Of a stretch of 64,000 nt of DNA, positions 54,359 through 64,000 are shown piece after piece; position 1 is the stretch's first letter; every line of letters begins with the position of its first letter. Location of the stretch: NCBI RefSeq assembly GCF_904846315.1, contig NZ_CAJHAF010000001.1:868001-932000 (forward strand), written 5' to 3'. The position numbers and the translations under genes were made by a program. The notes beneath the pieces are model-generated. The model was not told where the DNA came from. It did no database searches and saw nothing but the letters and a program-made list of their open reading frames with translations. This DNA is from Psychrobacter jeotgali. Its GTDB lineage: Bacteria; Pseudomonadota; Gammaproteobacteria; Pseudomonadales; Moraxellaceae.

Positions 54359-57300
54359 ATGCCCAATTCTCTTAGCATTGCCAAAGAGCGTATTGGCCAG
54401 ATTAGTGATATTGCTATCAATTATGTGCAAAAGGATAAATCACTACTCGATCACTTTATCAATAGTTATTATCGTTCATTGCATCACGAGGTTGCAGACG
54501 CTTTGAGTGATGATGACTTAGCAGGAATGGCGCTGCATCACTTTACTTTATTTAAAGCCTATGAAGGCAGTAAACCGCAGATTGCCATTTTAAACCCTAT
54601 GGCTGAAGAACAGCATTTTCATAGCTCACACACCATAGTGCAAGTGGTGGCTTATGATCGTCCATTTTTAGTAGATACGATTTTAATGACCCTTGAGTCC
54701 GAAGGTATCGATGTTCATCGCACTTATAATACCATTATCAGTGTTGAGCGTGATGATAAGGGCAATGTCGTGGATGTTGAGCATGCGGATGAAAGCAACA
54801 CCCGTCACATGTCGCTGATTCATTGTGAGATTGCCTACCAAGACGATGATAAGCTAGCAGCGTTACAACAGTTATTATTAAATAAAGTAGATACGCTAGA
54901 TACAGTCGTTGGCGATTGGCAAGATATGCAAACACGGCTCAATGAGATTAAAACTGAGTTAAGCACCCAAACGTTGCCTGAGATTTTTTACTCAAAATCG
55001 GAGGTCAAAGCATTTTTAGATTGGGTATCAGACGATAATTTTATCTTTTTAGGCTTTCGAGAGTATCGTTTAGAAGATAACGGCGAGGATTTAGATTTAT
55101 TTGCTATCGGCAATAGTGGACTGGGGCTGCTACGTGGTTCAAGCGAAGATACTTTATCAGAGAGTTTTAATGAGCTGCCAGCTAATCTCAAAAAATTGCT
55201 GACAGAGCCAAGAGTTATCATGTTATCTAAATCAAGCCGGGTATCACCTATTCATCGTCCGGTATATATGGATTTTTTGGGTATTCATAAGTTTGATGAT
55301 AAAGGTAAGCTCGTTGGCGAATATCGCTTTATCGGTTTATTTACCTCACAGGCTTATCAGCTAAGCGTACAAGACATTCCGTTGCTACGCGAAAAATCCA
55401 ATCAAATCATGGCTATGGTGGATTTACCCCGTGATGGCCATGCCTATCAAAAAATGAAGAATATCATCAATAGTTTGCCTCGTGATGATTTGTTTCAAGC
55501 TAATGTCAAAGAGCTCTATCCCATAGTTGCAGGCATAGCGCAGCTGCAGAACAAGAAAAAGCTGCGGCTATTTACTCGTATTGATCACTACCAGCGCTTT
55601 GTCTCTTGCTTGGTTTATATCCCACGTGAAAAGTTCAATACCGAGCTGCGGGTCAAGGTGCAAAATGTACTAAAAGAAGCTTATGGCGGCACTTCGTCAG
55701 GATTTATTACTGAGTTTAACGAATCGGAGCATGCTCGAGTACATGTTCATGTGCGTACCGTACCAGGTCAAGTCAATAGCGTTAATACCAGTGAGCTTGA
55801 AGCTGAGCTATCAGCTTTGATGGAGTCTTGGCGTGATCAGTACCAAAAAATGCTGCTGGATAATGTTGGCGAGCAGCAAGCCAATGTCTTAATGCGCCAG
55901 TTTTTATCTTATATGCCAGCTGCTTACCAAGAGCGCTTCGATACTCGTACAGCGGTTGAGGATACCAAACGTCTCGCCAGCCTAAATGATGAGCAGTCGA
56001 TGATTTGGCATTTATATCAATCAACCGGTGACGCCAGTAATCAGCTACATCTTAAGCTTTATGGCCGTAATCAGCCGGTTATATTATCTAAAGTACTGCC
56101 TATACTAGAGAATTTTGGGGTATCGGTGATATCAGCACAAACTTATGAGTTTGATCTGCCAGAGCAGCCTATATGGCTACAAGAATATGAGCTAACTTTA
56201 GAGCATGTAGATAAAGTAGATATCAAGCTGGTGCGCTCACAATTTGAGGATAGCCTCAAGCGTATTTGGGCGGGTCTAGTTGAAAGTGACCCCTTTAACG
56301 AGCTGGTACTGACAACCGAGCTTGGTACGTATGATGTAGTGGTGCTGCGTGCCTTATCAAGTTATATGCGCCAAGCACGTGCACCGTTCTCCAGCAGCTA
56401 TATTCAACAAACAGTGGTTAAAAATAGCGACATTAGTGTGGCGCTTAGTAATCTGTTTGACGCTCGACTCAATCCTAAGCATAGTGAAGAGGAGCGCGCT
56501 GAAAAAACCAGTCAAATTCAAGAGCATATTAATAGTGCATTGGCTAATGTTGAAAGTTTGGATGAAGACCGCATTTTGCGTTGGTATTTAGATCTAATCA
56601 ACGCTGTGCTGCGTACTAACTTTTATCAAACCGATGAAAATGGTGAGCGTAAAGACAGATTATCATTTAAGTTTTTGGCTGCAGACATCCCTAATCTGCC
56701 CAAACCTAAGCCGATGTTTGAGATTTTTGTTTATTCGCCAAGAGTAGAAGCGGTGCACCTGCGCGGCGGTAAAGTTGCTCGTGGCGGTCTGCGCTGGTCA
56801 GATCGTATGGAAGATTTTCGTACCGAAGTGCTGGGTCTAGTCAAAGCGCAAATGGTCAAAAACGCGGTTATCGTACCGGTAGGATCAAAAGGCGGCTTCA
56901 TCGTTAAGACTAAAACCATGGCTGATGGCCGTGAAGTCTTTCAAGCTGAAGGCATTGCTTGCTATCAGGCATTTTTGCGCGGTATGCTCGATGTCACCGA
57001 CAATATTGTCGATGGAGAAATAGTCCCGCCAGCCAATACTGTACGTCACGATGAAGCTGATCCGTATTTAGTAGTTGCAGCAGATAAAGGCACGGCGACT
57101 TTCTCCGATATCGCCAACGCTTTATCAAGCGAGTACAAATTTTGGCTGGATGATGCCTTTGCCTCTGGCGGTTCAGTAGGTTATGACCACAAAGCAATGG
57201 GAATCACGGCACGTGGCGGCTGGGAGTCGGTCAAACGCCACTTCCGTATGCGCGGAATGGACATCCAAAATCGTGACGACTTCACCGTCGTCGGTATTGG

Positions 57301-59170
57301 TGATATGAGCGGTGATGTATTTGGTAATGGTATGCTACGCTCCACCCATACTAAATTGGTTGCCGCCTTTAACCATCTACATATCTTTATTGACCCCAAT
57401 CCTACCGATACTGAGGCCGCTTATGCTGAGCGCGAGCGCTTATTTAATATGCCACGCTCGACTTGGGATGATTATGAAAAATCGCTCATTAGCCAAGGTG
57501 GCGGGGTGTTTTCGCGTCAGGACAAAACTATCGTTATCAGTGATGAGATGAAAGAAGTCTTTGCTATTGAAGCGGATAGCCTAGCGCCAAATGAGCTTAT
57601 CAGCGCCTTATTAAAAGCACCGGTGGATCTCATTTGGAATGGGGGTATCGGCACTTATGTCAAGAGTGCTAATGAGAGTCACGCCGATGTCGGCGACCGT
57701 GCCAATGACGCAGTGCGGGTCAATGGAGGGGAGCTGCGTACAGCTATCGTTGGTGAAGGCGGTAATCTAGGCTTTACCCAGCAAGGGCGTATCGAATACG
57801 CACAAACAGGCGGCCGTATCTATACTGACGCCATTGATAACTCAGGCGGCGTGAACTGCTCGGATCATGAGGTTAATATCAAGATTCTATTAGGAAAAGT
57901 GGTCGAGCAGGGCGACATGACGCTCAAACAGCGTAACGAGCTGCTTGAGAGTATGACCGATAGCGTTGCTAAATTAGTGCTGCGTCAAAACTATCTACAG
58001 CCGCAAGCACTTGAGCTCAGCCAAATCCGTGCCAGCGCAAATTTGAGCGATCATCAGCGCTTTATTCAAATGCTAGAAGGTGAAGGGCGCCTTGACCGAG
58101 CTATTGAATATTTGCCATCTGATGAGGAGATAGCCCGTCGCCAAAAAGCGGGTACCGGCCTTACTAATCCTGAGCTAGCAGTCGTCATGGCTTATGGAAA
58201 AATGTGGGTCTATGATAATCTGCTTTTATCGGACTTACCTGATGCGCCGTATTTTATTAATGAGCTACGTAAGTATTTTCCTGATGAACTGGTTGAGCGT
58301 TTCTTTGATGAGATGACGAAGCATCGTCTGAATCGTGAGATTATCAGTACTTATCTCACTAATAGCGTAGTCAATCGCTTGGGTATCGAGGCGCTGTTCC
58401 GTCTTCATGAGGAAACCGGGCAAACACTGGCCACTATTATTCGTGCGTATGCCATTACTCGTGAGGTGTTTGAGGTCAAAGACGCCTGGCAGCTGCTTGA
58501 GTCGCTCGATAATAAAGTCGATGCAACCTTGCTACTGAAGCTTGAGCTACGCCTACGTGATGCGCTTGAGAATGGCGTGGTTTGGTTTATTAATGCCTTT
58601 GGGCAAGACTTGCAAGTTGCTGATATGATTGAACGCTTCGGCGATAGTGTGGCGCAGTTGACTCGATCAGGCGGTTTTATCGAACAACAATTTGCCCAAT
58701 ATCTGGCGGATGAGACGGCAAGCTTGACTGCCGATGGGCTAGCCGATAGCAATGCCGCTTTATTTGCGATTATGCCTTATCATGTCGATGCCCTTGATAC
58801 TGCCTTGCTAGCTGAAAAATACGAGCGCCCGGTCGATGATATTGCTGCCTTATACTTTGAAGCGTATCAAGTGCTACAGCTCGATTGGATGATCGATAAC
58901 ATTAATGATTTGCCGCAGCAAAATTATTGGGATCGTAGGGCTCGCCATGCGCTCGTTAACGAGTTGACTCGTAGTTTACGTCTGCTTATGAATGCAGTGT
59001 TAACAGAATCGGAAGCCAAGCAAGCCTTTGAGGATTGGAAAGCACGCCACAAAGCTCAGCTTGAGGCTATCACGGCAGAGATGCAAAAGCTCGACGACGA
59101 AGATCAAGTTATCAGCCTCTCGACTTTGTCAGTATTAATGAGTGAGGTTAGCAGTTTAGTGACAAAGTAG
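54359..59170 (+). CDS. gdhB: NAD-specific glutamate dehydrogenase, large (180-kDa class)
   Basis: Catabolic enzyme converting glutamate to 2-oxoglutarate with NAD. At 1603 aa it is of the large GDH class known from Pseudomonas, Psychrobacter and Streptomyces. The N-terminal half has ACT-like regulatory regions (LVDTILMTLESEGIDVHRTY and VSCLVYIPREKFNTELRVKV). The catalytic core has RGGKVARGGLRWSDRMEDFR, KAQMVKNAVIVPVGSKGGF, GIGDMSGDVFGNGML and LIWNGGIGTYVKS. A long helical C-terminal region follows. Terminator at 59207-59242. Confidence 0.96.
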   Translation: MPNSLSIAKERIGQISDIAINYVQKDKSLLDHFINSYYRSLHHEVADALSDDDLAGMALHHFTLFKAYEGSKPQIAILNPMAEEQHFHSSHTIVQVVAYDRPFLVDTILMTLESEGIDVHRTYNTIISVERDDKGNVVDVEHADESNTRHMSLIHCEIAYQDDDKLAALQQLLLNKVDTLDTVVGDWQDMQTRLNEIKTELSTQTLPEIFYSKSEVKAFLDWVSDDNFIFLGFREYRLEDNGEDLDLFAIGNSGLGLLRGSSEDTLSESFNELPANLKKLLTEPRVIMLSKSSRVSPIHRPVYMDFLGIHKFDDKGKLVGEYRFIGLFTSQAYQLSVQDIPLLREKSNQIMAMVDLPRDGHAYQKMKNIINSLPRDDLFQANVKELYPIVAGIAQLQNKKKLRLFTRIDHYQRFVSCLVYIPREKFNTELRVKVQNVLKEAYGGTSSGFITEFNESEHARVHVHVRTVPGQVNSVNTSELEAELSALMESWRDQYQKMLLDNVGEQQANVLMRQFLSYMPAAYQERFDTRTAVEDTKRLASLNDEQSMIWHLYQSTGDASNQLHLKLYGRNQPVILSKVLPILENFGVSVISAQTYEFDLPEQPIWLQEYELTLEHVDKVDIKLVRSQFEDSLKRIWAGLVESDPFNELVLTTELGTYDVVVLRALSSYMRQARAPFSSSYIQQTVVKNSDISVALSNLFDARLNPKHSEEERAEKTSQIQEHINSALANVESLDEDRILRWYLDLINAVLRTNFYQTDENGERKDRLSFKFLAADIPNLPKPKPMFEIFVYSPRVEAVHLRGGKVARGGLRWSDRMEDFRTEVLGLVKAQMVKNAVIVPVGSKGGFIVKTKTMADGREVFQAEGIACYQAFLRGMLDVTDNIVDGEIVPPANTVRHDEADPYLVVAADKGTATFSDIANALSSEYKFWLDDAFASGGSVGYDHKAMGITARGGWESVKRHFRMRGMDIQNRDDFTVVGIGDMSGDVFGNGMLRSTHTKLVAAFNHLHIFIDPNPTDTEAAYAERERLFNMPRSTWDDYEKSLISQGGGVFSRQDKTIVISDEMKEVFAIEADSLAPNELISALLKAPVDLIWNGGIGTYVKSANESHADVGDRANDAVRVNGGELRTAIVGEGGNLGFTQQGRIEYAQTGGRIYTDAIDNSGGVNCSDHEVNIKILLGKVVEQGDMTLKQRNELLESMTDSVAKLVLRQNYLQPQALELSQIRASANLSDHQRFIQMLEGEGRLDRAIEYLPSDEEIARRQKAGTGLTNPELAVVMAYGKMWVYDNLLLSDLPDAPYFINELRKYFPDELVERFFDEMTKHRLNREIISTYLTNSVVNRLGIEALFRLHEETGQTLATIIRAYAITREVFEVKDAWQLLESLDNKVDATLLLKLELRLRDALENGVVWFINAFGQDLQVADMIERFGDSVAQLTRSGGFIEQQFAQYLADETASLTADGLADSNAALFAIMPYHVDALDTALLAEKYERPVDDIAALYFEAYQVLQLDWMIDNINDLPQQNYWDRRARHALVNELTRSLRLLMNAVLTESEAKQAFEDWKARHKAQLEAITAEMQKLDDEDQVISLSTLSVLMSEVSSLVTK

Positions 59171-59206
59171 GTTTATAAATAAAATTAGATAGCGTTTGAT
59201 CGCACT

Positions 59207-59242
59207 AAAAAGCCATCGTTAATAAATTAATGGTGGCTTTTT
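59207..59242 (+). terminator. Rho-independent terminator after gdhB
   Basis: AAAAAGCCAtCgTTAAT pairs with ATTAATGGTGGCTTTTT in near-perfect fashion around AAA. T tail at 59238-59242. Confidence 0.85.
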
Positions 59243-59296
59243 GGTCATTTAAAACAAATAAAGCTTAAACTAATAAAGAAGAACTAAGGATAAATA

Positions 59297-59935
59297 ATGA
59301 GCACACAAATCTTTAAAGTAGTCAGGAACTCAGTTAAATACTGGTATATACCCCTTATTGTCGGGGTTATCCTTATTGGATTAGGGATTTATACTTTTGT
59401 GTCACCCGAAGCATCTTATTTGGCGCTGGCTTTACTATTTAGTCTATCATTTTTAATTTCAGGCTTGTTTGAGATAGCATTTTCAATAGCCAATAAAGAC
59501 GTTTTAGACAACTGGGGCTGGACGCTTGCTTTTGGTGTATTAACTTTAGCTGTCGGCGTACTACTATTAATTAATCCCGCAATCTCTATGATAACGCTTG
59601 CTTTCTATGTCGGGTTTTTAATTCTATTTCGCTCTATTAGCGCTATCGGGTATGCCATCGATTTTAAACGCTACGGCATCTCAGACTGGGGAGTGCTGAT
59701 GTTAATAGGGGTTTTGGGATTAATATTCGCCTTTTTACTAATATGGAATCCTATCCTGTCTGGCATGACCATACTTATTTGGACGGGTTTGGCCTTGATA
59801 ACTAGTGGTATCTTCAGTGTTTATTTTTCTTTGAAATTGAAAAAGCTAAATACTTTGCCTGACAAGCTCTCTGATAGACTGCGTAATCAGCTAGAGTTGG
59901 TTAGAAGGGAAGTTGATGAAGAGTTAAAAAGGTAA
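59297..59935 (+). CDS. HdeD-family (DUF308) membrane protein
   Basis: A 212-aa inner-membrane protein with six hydrophobic segments in the HdeD pattern (YIPLIVGVILIGLGIYTFVS, LLFSLSFLISGLFEIAFS, WTLAFGVLTLAVGVLLLINP) and a charged C-terminal helix (RDLRNQLELVRREVDEEL-like). E. coli HdeD belongs to acid resistance; no acid-response gene is near, so the role is open. AAGGATAA precedes the ATG. Confidence 0.87.
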   Translation: MSTQIFKVVRNSVKYWYIPLIVGVILIGLGIYTFVSPEASYLALALLFSLSFLISGLFEIAFSIANKDVLDNWGWTLAFGVLTLAVGVLLLINPAISMITLAFYVGFLILFRSISAIGYAIDFKRYGISDWGVLMLIGVLGLIFAFLLIWNPILSGMTILIWTGLALITSGIFSVYFSLKLKKLNTLPDKLSDRLRNQLELVRREVDEELKR

Positions 59936-59962
59936 GTAAACTATTGCTTTGATTTGCATAGC

Positions 59963-59998
59963 AAAAAAGCCACTATTAATTGCTAATAGTGGCTTTTT
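59963..59998. terminator. Bidirectional terminator
   Basis: AAAAAAGCCACTATTA and TAATAGTGGCTTTTT around ATTGC, between convergent genes. Confidence 0.88.
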
Positions 59999-60048
59999 AT
60001 TGTTTGGTTATAAATGAAAAGAATAAAAACGTACACTAAAAACCAGAT

Positions 60049-61134
60049 TTAATCCAAATTAATCAGACTCTCTAAACGTACCAACTCGCCTTGCTTTTCA
60101 ACCCATACTTTATCCGCATCATCACGATAACTATCAAATTGCGGCTCTACAACCACTTTGACCCTATCATCAATAAATCCATATTTGCCAGCTTTCTTAT
60201 AAGCATAGAGTTGGTGATATAGCAATTTACTAATGGGCGCGTCAGAGGAGAGGAGCAGCTTGCCATTAGCATCGATAATTTGCGCGCTAATAATGTCGTC
60301 TTCGATATCCTGACTCATGCCCTCGGCACTACTACCAGCGACTAAAGTACTGCGCAAAAATAATGGCACACCATCATAATCGTTAAACAATTCGATATGC
60401 TGATTGGCTGCTAATGGGATAATGATACCATTGTTTTGGTCGATCAATGCTGTTTTAGCTTGTGAGCTGACTTGCAGGTATAACGGCTTGCCAGTACAGG
60501 CATTTAGCGGATAAATGCTGTCATACTTCGGCATAATTGCCCAATAGCCTCTATCATCCAGCAGCCCTGTTAACCCGCTATTTTTAGCAATTATAAAAAA
60601 ATCTTGGTCATAATCCGAATCATAATGGGCGTGCTCGACACGAGCGTCTGATAACGGATAAATCCAATCGCCATAACGATTGATAATGCCTTGTTGGCTT
60701 ATATCTTGCGTTGCATCAGTGACATTAATATTAGCATCAGTACCACCATTTATACTCACAATAAAGCTGGTGGCAATATCAGGTTCGGTATGAATATCAT
60801 CATACTCAAAAGGAATGATTATCTCGCCAGCGGCGTTTGCCACGCCATATTTGTCATGCTGTTTGGCCAGTAAATAAGTATCCATCAATATGTAAGCATC
60901 GGTGAGATTGTCCAGCAATACTTTGCCATCTAAGTTTTGTAGCTGTTGAGTATTGCCATCTTTATTAACCAGCTTGCCCGCAAAGGGTTCTCTATTTTCA
61001 ATACGTTCAAAATAACTATTGGGCAGATAACCGGCACAATTGATGGTCGCATGGGTAGGAATGCTTATTATAAAAGCTGTCGTTATTAAAGCAGATATAC
61101 GCACTACTTTAACAACCCTGTTTTTTATACTCAT
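60049..61134 (-). CDS. WG-repeat protein, exported
   Basis: A 361-aa protein with an N-terminal signal (VVRISALITTAFIISIPTHA), so probably periplasmic. The mature part is made of WG-type beta repeats: KHDKYGVANAAGEIIIPFEY, NSGLTGLLDDRGYWAIMPKY, KAGKYGFIDDRVKVVVEPQF. Each has the G-x-x-x-x-G-x-x-x-x-P spacing. Function of such proteins is mostly unknown. CAGY near the mature N-terminus and a second Cys (NACTGKP) could form a disulfide. Confidence 0.82.
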   Translation of the reverse strand: MSIKNRVVKVVRISALITTAFIISIPTHATINCAGYLPNSYFERIENREPFAGKLVNKDGNTQQLQNLDGKVLLDNLTDAYILMDTYLLAKQHDKYGVANAAGEIIIPFEYDDIHTEPDIATSFIVSINGGTDANINVTDATQDISQQGIINRYGDWIYPLSDARVEHAHYDSDYDQDFFIIAKNSGLTGLLDDRGYWAIMPKYDSIYPLNACTGKPLYLQVSSQAKTALIDQNNGIIIPLAANQHIELFNDYDGVPLFLRSTLVAGSSAEGMSQDIEDDIISAQIIDANGKLLLSSDAPISKLLYHQLYAYKKAGKYGFIDDRVKVVVEPQFDSYRDDADKVWVEKQGELVRLESLINLD

Positions 61135-61222
61135 ACCTTACTCTCAACTAATTAACTTTTTCGATGTAGGCTGGTCATTGCTGGCTTTATTTGATTTTAT
61201 ATTCATCTCACATCCCTTAGCT

Positions 61223-64000
61223 TCAATTGCTAATACGATAACAGCCTTGACCGGTAATCTCACTATAGCCACCTGAGAGTTTTTTGACTTGAATTTGGGT
61301 CAAAATGCGCTCTTTTAAGGCTTGTACATGGGAGATAACACCGATAAGTTTACCTTCTTGTTGCAGGCTAGTCAGGGTATCAAGGGCAATGTCCAGCGAC
61401 TCTTCATCGAGAGTGCCAAAACCTTCATCCAAAAACAGCGAGTCGACACGAATATTATTACTCGCCATCTGCGAGAGTCCTAATGCTAAGGCAAGGCTGA
61501 TAATAAAACCTTCGCCACCGGAGAGATTTTTGGTACTACGAGTATCGCCGCCTTGATAATTGTCAATAACGTTGAGCTCCAGCGCATTATTATCATCACG
61601 AATCAGTAGGTAGCGGTCGCTCATTTTATGCAATTGGGTATTGGCATGGCTGACCATAATGTCAAAGGTGAGACCTTGGGCAAAGGTGCGATACTTTTTG
61701 CCACTACTTGAGCCTATGAGGTCATTGAGCTGTTGCCACACTTGTAGTTTGTCTTTTTGAGCATTGATAGCGTCAAGCTGGGCCAGCTGGTTTTGTTTTT
61801 TATCTTCATTGTCTTTGAGCTGCTGACTGATTGCGCCGATAGACTCAATTAAGCGTTTGCTTTTATCCGCCACTTGCGTTTGTTGTTCAATCAGCATTTC
61901 TCTATTATCAGTAGTCAGTGGCTGTGCTTGTTTGTCAGCAAGTGCTTGCCGGGTATCTTTTAATAACGACTGCGCTTGCTTGAGTCTATAATGAATATTT
62001 TGTTGCTGCTGATTGAGCGTACTGCGCTCCTCAATGGATAACCGTGCGGCAACAAAATCTACCTCATCAGCAAAGTCGGAGGCGGCAAGTGCTGAGTTAA
62101 AGGTGTTTTCTTGAGCGTCAAGGGCAGTTGTCGCGGTGGTCAGCTGGTCATGAAGCTGTTGTTTTTTATCTTGTAATTGCTTAAGTATATGTTCGGCATT
62201 ATCTAACTGTCTTTGTGCCGAGGTCTTTGCAGTATTAGTCTGTTCAAGTAAAATGCGTAAGCGGCTCTCTTCTTCGTCAGGGTTGCTGTTCGCTTTGTTG
62301 GACGCTTTGTCAGCGAAAATATCCTGCCGCTCTGCCGTTATTTGCACAAGTGCTTGGGTTTTATTGTTAATGGTTTGAGTCAGGGTACCCAGTTCATCAT
62401 CTTCTTTATTCAGCTGGGCTTGCTTGGTATCGATTTGGGTGCCCAAGGTGCTAAGCGTGGTTAGCAGATTTTGCCGCTCATCTTTATAAGCATTAAACTG
62501 CTTTTTTAATTGCACTAATGCACCACGCTGCTGCCGCAACATATCAATCTGAATCTCATAGTCCGCTTGGTTTAAGACATTTTTCTTATCAATGCTGTCT
62601 ATTAAGGGTTGCAGTGAGGATAAAATATTTAAGTCTGAATGTGGTTTATATTTATTGAATTTATCAGCCAAGTACTTATTTATCAAAGATAAAATAGCAT
62701 CCTTCAGGGTTACCAATTCAACAAAGTTAACGCTCATTTTATTGTCGATACTGTCTATCGATGACACACCAATTCTAATATCAGCTTCAATCTTATTTAT
62801 CTCACCTGCCAGCTTATACTGGATTTGCTCCAAAGACTCCAGCGTTTTACTGATGGTAGCACCCTTATCGCTAAGCACTTCATATTGGGTTAAGGTGGTC
62901 TTTAGATGTTGTTTACGCTCGGCAAGTTGGTCTTTGCTGGTATTTAGCAGCGCTAAAGCGTCTTTTATTAGGCTAAAATTAGCCGAATCACTATCATTAT
63001 GAGCATCAGTTATCTGCTGACTAAGCGACTCCATGTCCCTGCCAGTCTGTTCGAGAGGAGCAAGGGTTTTGCTAATAACATTCGTATATGTTTTATCCAA
63101 AAGCGCCTGTATAAACTGACTGCTATCAGCGCATAGGGTTTTTATTTGCACGTATAGCTGGCTTTGCTGCTCTTGTAGCTGTCCAAGCTGGTTTTGTTTG
63201 GTCGCTTGCTGGATACGATGTTTGGATAAGGTTTGTTCTAAGTTATTGATAGTGCTATCTAAATCAGCTATTTGTTTTTGGATTTTATTGGTTTCAGTGT
63301 TTGACTGCAGATGCGGGTGCTTGTCGCTATAAGGATGTTCAAGTGCACCGCAAAGCGGGCAGGGGTCGCCGTCTTTTAACTGAGCAATATAGCGCTCTAA
63401 GCTTGCCACTTGTTGTAATGAATCGAGCAGGTTTTGTTTGTCTTGACGTCTATCTTTAGCGGCTAAAATAGCTGATTCGTTCTCAGTAATTTTGCTAGAT
63501 ATTATCGCTAAATCATTATCAATAGCGGTTAGATTAGCTGTTATCTTACTACTTTGCGTAGCAAACTCATCAAGACGCTGTAGTTTAAAGCTCACTTTTT
63601 CAAACTGACTACTGAGGTGGTCCACCTGCTCTTGCTCACCTCGCATATCCGCCAAAGACTGGGTTTGCGTGAGGGTATTCTGCTGTTTTTGCACAGCGGT
63701 TAACTCGTCACGGCTTTTAGTAATCAAGGCTTTATTAGCGTCTTGCTGCTGCTGATAATTATCAAGGTTAGCTTGATATTGGCGGTTGTTATTATCATGG
63801 TTAAGCTTGTCGTTTGCCAATACTGCATTGTCTTGCAATAGCGCTTTTAAACGGCTGCAATGATTATCAAAGTTGGCGGTATCCGTATCGATATCATTAA
63901 GCGCATTTGCCGCTGCAAGATTTTCTTCTACAGTTGCCAGCGCGCTTTTGGTTTGAGTTAAGCGGTTTCTATGATTATCGATATCGACACGCAGACGCTG
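61223..64000 (-). CDS. sbcC: Exonuclease SbcC, 5' end beyond window
   Basis: ATPase subunit of the SbcCD (Mre11-Rad50-like) nuclease that opens hairpins and removes palindromic structures. The frame is open to the last base, so about 925 residues are visible and the N-terminal Walker A is missing. Seen: long coiled coil rich in Gln and Lys, the zinc-hook DPCPLCGALEHPY, a second coiled coil, the signature motif LSGGEGFIISLALALGL and Walker B SLFLDEGFGTLDEESLD near the C-terminus. An internal TTG at 63836-63838 is not the start. sbcD is expected upstream, outside the window. Confidence 0.94.
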   Translation of the reverse strand, partial: QRLRVDIDNHRNRLTQTKSALATVEENLAAANALNDIDTDTANFDNHCSRLKALLQDNAVLANDKLNHDNNNRQYQANLDNYQQQQDANKALITKSRDELTAVQKQQNTLTQTQSLADMRGEQEQVDHLSSQFEKVSFKLQRLDEFATQSSKITANLTAIDNDLAIISSKITENESAILAAKDRRQDKQNLLDSLQQVASLERYIAQLKDGDPCPLCGALEHPYSDKHPHLQSNTETNKIQKQIADLDSTINNLEQTLSKHRIQQATKQNQLGQLQEQQSQLYVQIKTLCADSSQFIQALLDKTYTNVISKTLAPLEQTGRDMESLSQQITDAHNDSDSANFSLIKDALALLNTSKDQLAERKQHLKTTLTQYEVLSDKGATISKTLESLEQIQYKLAGEINKIEADIRIGVSSIDSIDNKMSVNFVELVTLKDAILSLINKYLADKFNKYKPHSDLNILSSLQPLIDSIDKKNVLNQADYEIQIDMLRQQRGALVQLKKQFNAYKDERQNLLTTLSTLGTQIDTKQAQLNKEDDELGTLTQTINNKTQALVQITAERQDIFADKASNKANSNPDEEESRLRILLEQTNTAKTSAQRQLDNAEHILKQLQDKKQQLHDQLTTATTALDAQENTFNSALAASDFADEVDFVAARLSIEERSTLNQQQQNIHYRLKQAQSLLKDTRQALADKQAQPLTTDNREMLIEQQTQVADKSKRLIESIGAISQQLKDNEDKKQNQLAQLDAINAQKDKLQVWQQLNDLIGSSSGKKYRTFAQGLTFDIMVSHANTQLHKMSDRYLLIRDDNNALELNVIDNYQGGDTRSTKNLSGGEGFIISLALALGLSQMASNNIRVDSLFLDEGFGTLDEESLDIALDTLTSLQQEGKLIGVISHVQALKERILTQIQVKKLSGGYSEITGQGCYRISN

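Noticed and set aside
63836..63838. TTG as the start of SbcC
   Set aside because: The frame stays open and coiled-coil-like for another 54 codons to the window edge, and the protein would lack its Walker A domain.
1..64000. tRNA or rRNA genes, prophage or insertion sequences
   Set aside because: I looked for cloverleaf-like arms, transposase motifs and phage genes in the gaps and found none; covariance-model and homology searches would be needed to exclude short or decayed copies.

Overview
The window is a stretch of gammaproteobacterial chromosome, most likely Moraxellaceae and probably Psychrobacter. I infer this from the gene set (NAD-dependent 180-kDa-type glutamate dehydrogenase, long HrpA, CpxRA-like pair, dnaE next to an Hpt protein, trmJ and cysE), the moderate G+C content and the AT-rich spacers. 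No sequence search was possible. I see no insertion sequence, prophage, rRNA or tRNA gene.

Layout. 1-8.3 kb, minus strand: dnaE, an Hpt-domain protein, trmJ and the start of cysE read as one operon, preceded by ggt. 8.6-10.8 kb: a CpxR/CpxA-like two-component pair. 10.9-24 kb: a complete type I-F CRISPR-Cas locus, transcribed leftwards as cas1, cas2-3, csy1 (cas8f), csy2 (cas5f), csy3 (cas7f), cas6f, leader and array. The array has 50 intact 28-bp repeats at 60-bp period plus degenerate ends. A higBA toxin-antitoxin operon on the opposite strand separates cas1-cas3 from csy1-cas6f. 24.2-37.8 kb: hrpA, a NifX-like protein, small envelope genes, aspA, a TehB-like methyltransferase, and a DyP peroxidase/catalase-like cluster with a 203-aa protein of unknown role. 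37.9-50.7 kb: EamA transporter, pnuC-nadR-like NR salvage pair, KAS III, prfA, lysS, dnaX, a LysR regulator, argD-like aminotransferase, yacG and a TrmB-like methyltransferase. 50.8-64 kb: ABC1/UbiB-like kinase, purD, gdhB, an HdeD-like membrane protein, a WG-repeat protein and most of sbcC (cut by the window end).

The most notable item lies in the 289-bp gap between csy1 and higB. A solitary two-repeat mini-CRISPR (18527-18609) keeps both Cas6f hairpins and the canonical CTTAGAAA handle, and its 27-nt spacer matches a CC-flanked site (18461-18487) inside the predicted csy1 promoter. In the first 23 positions the only mismatches are at 6, 12 and 18, which Cascade leaves unpaired, and at 16, which can form a G-T wobble. 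This is what a crRNA-like guide (CreR type) that directs Cascade to repress its own operon should look like. The divergent higBA promoter, with a perfect HigA-type operator, starts immediately after the second repeat.

The array itself has two repeat families that differ by a covarying base pair of the Cas6f stem, and a pair of spacers from overlapping protospacers. At its distal end it also has a duplicated degenerate repeat and a higB relic.
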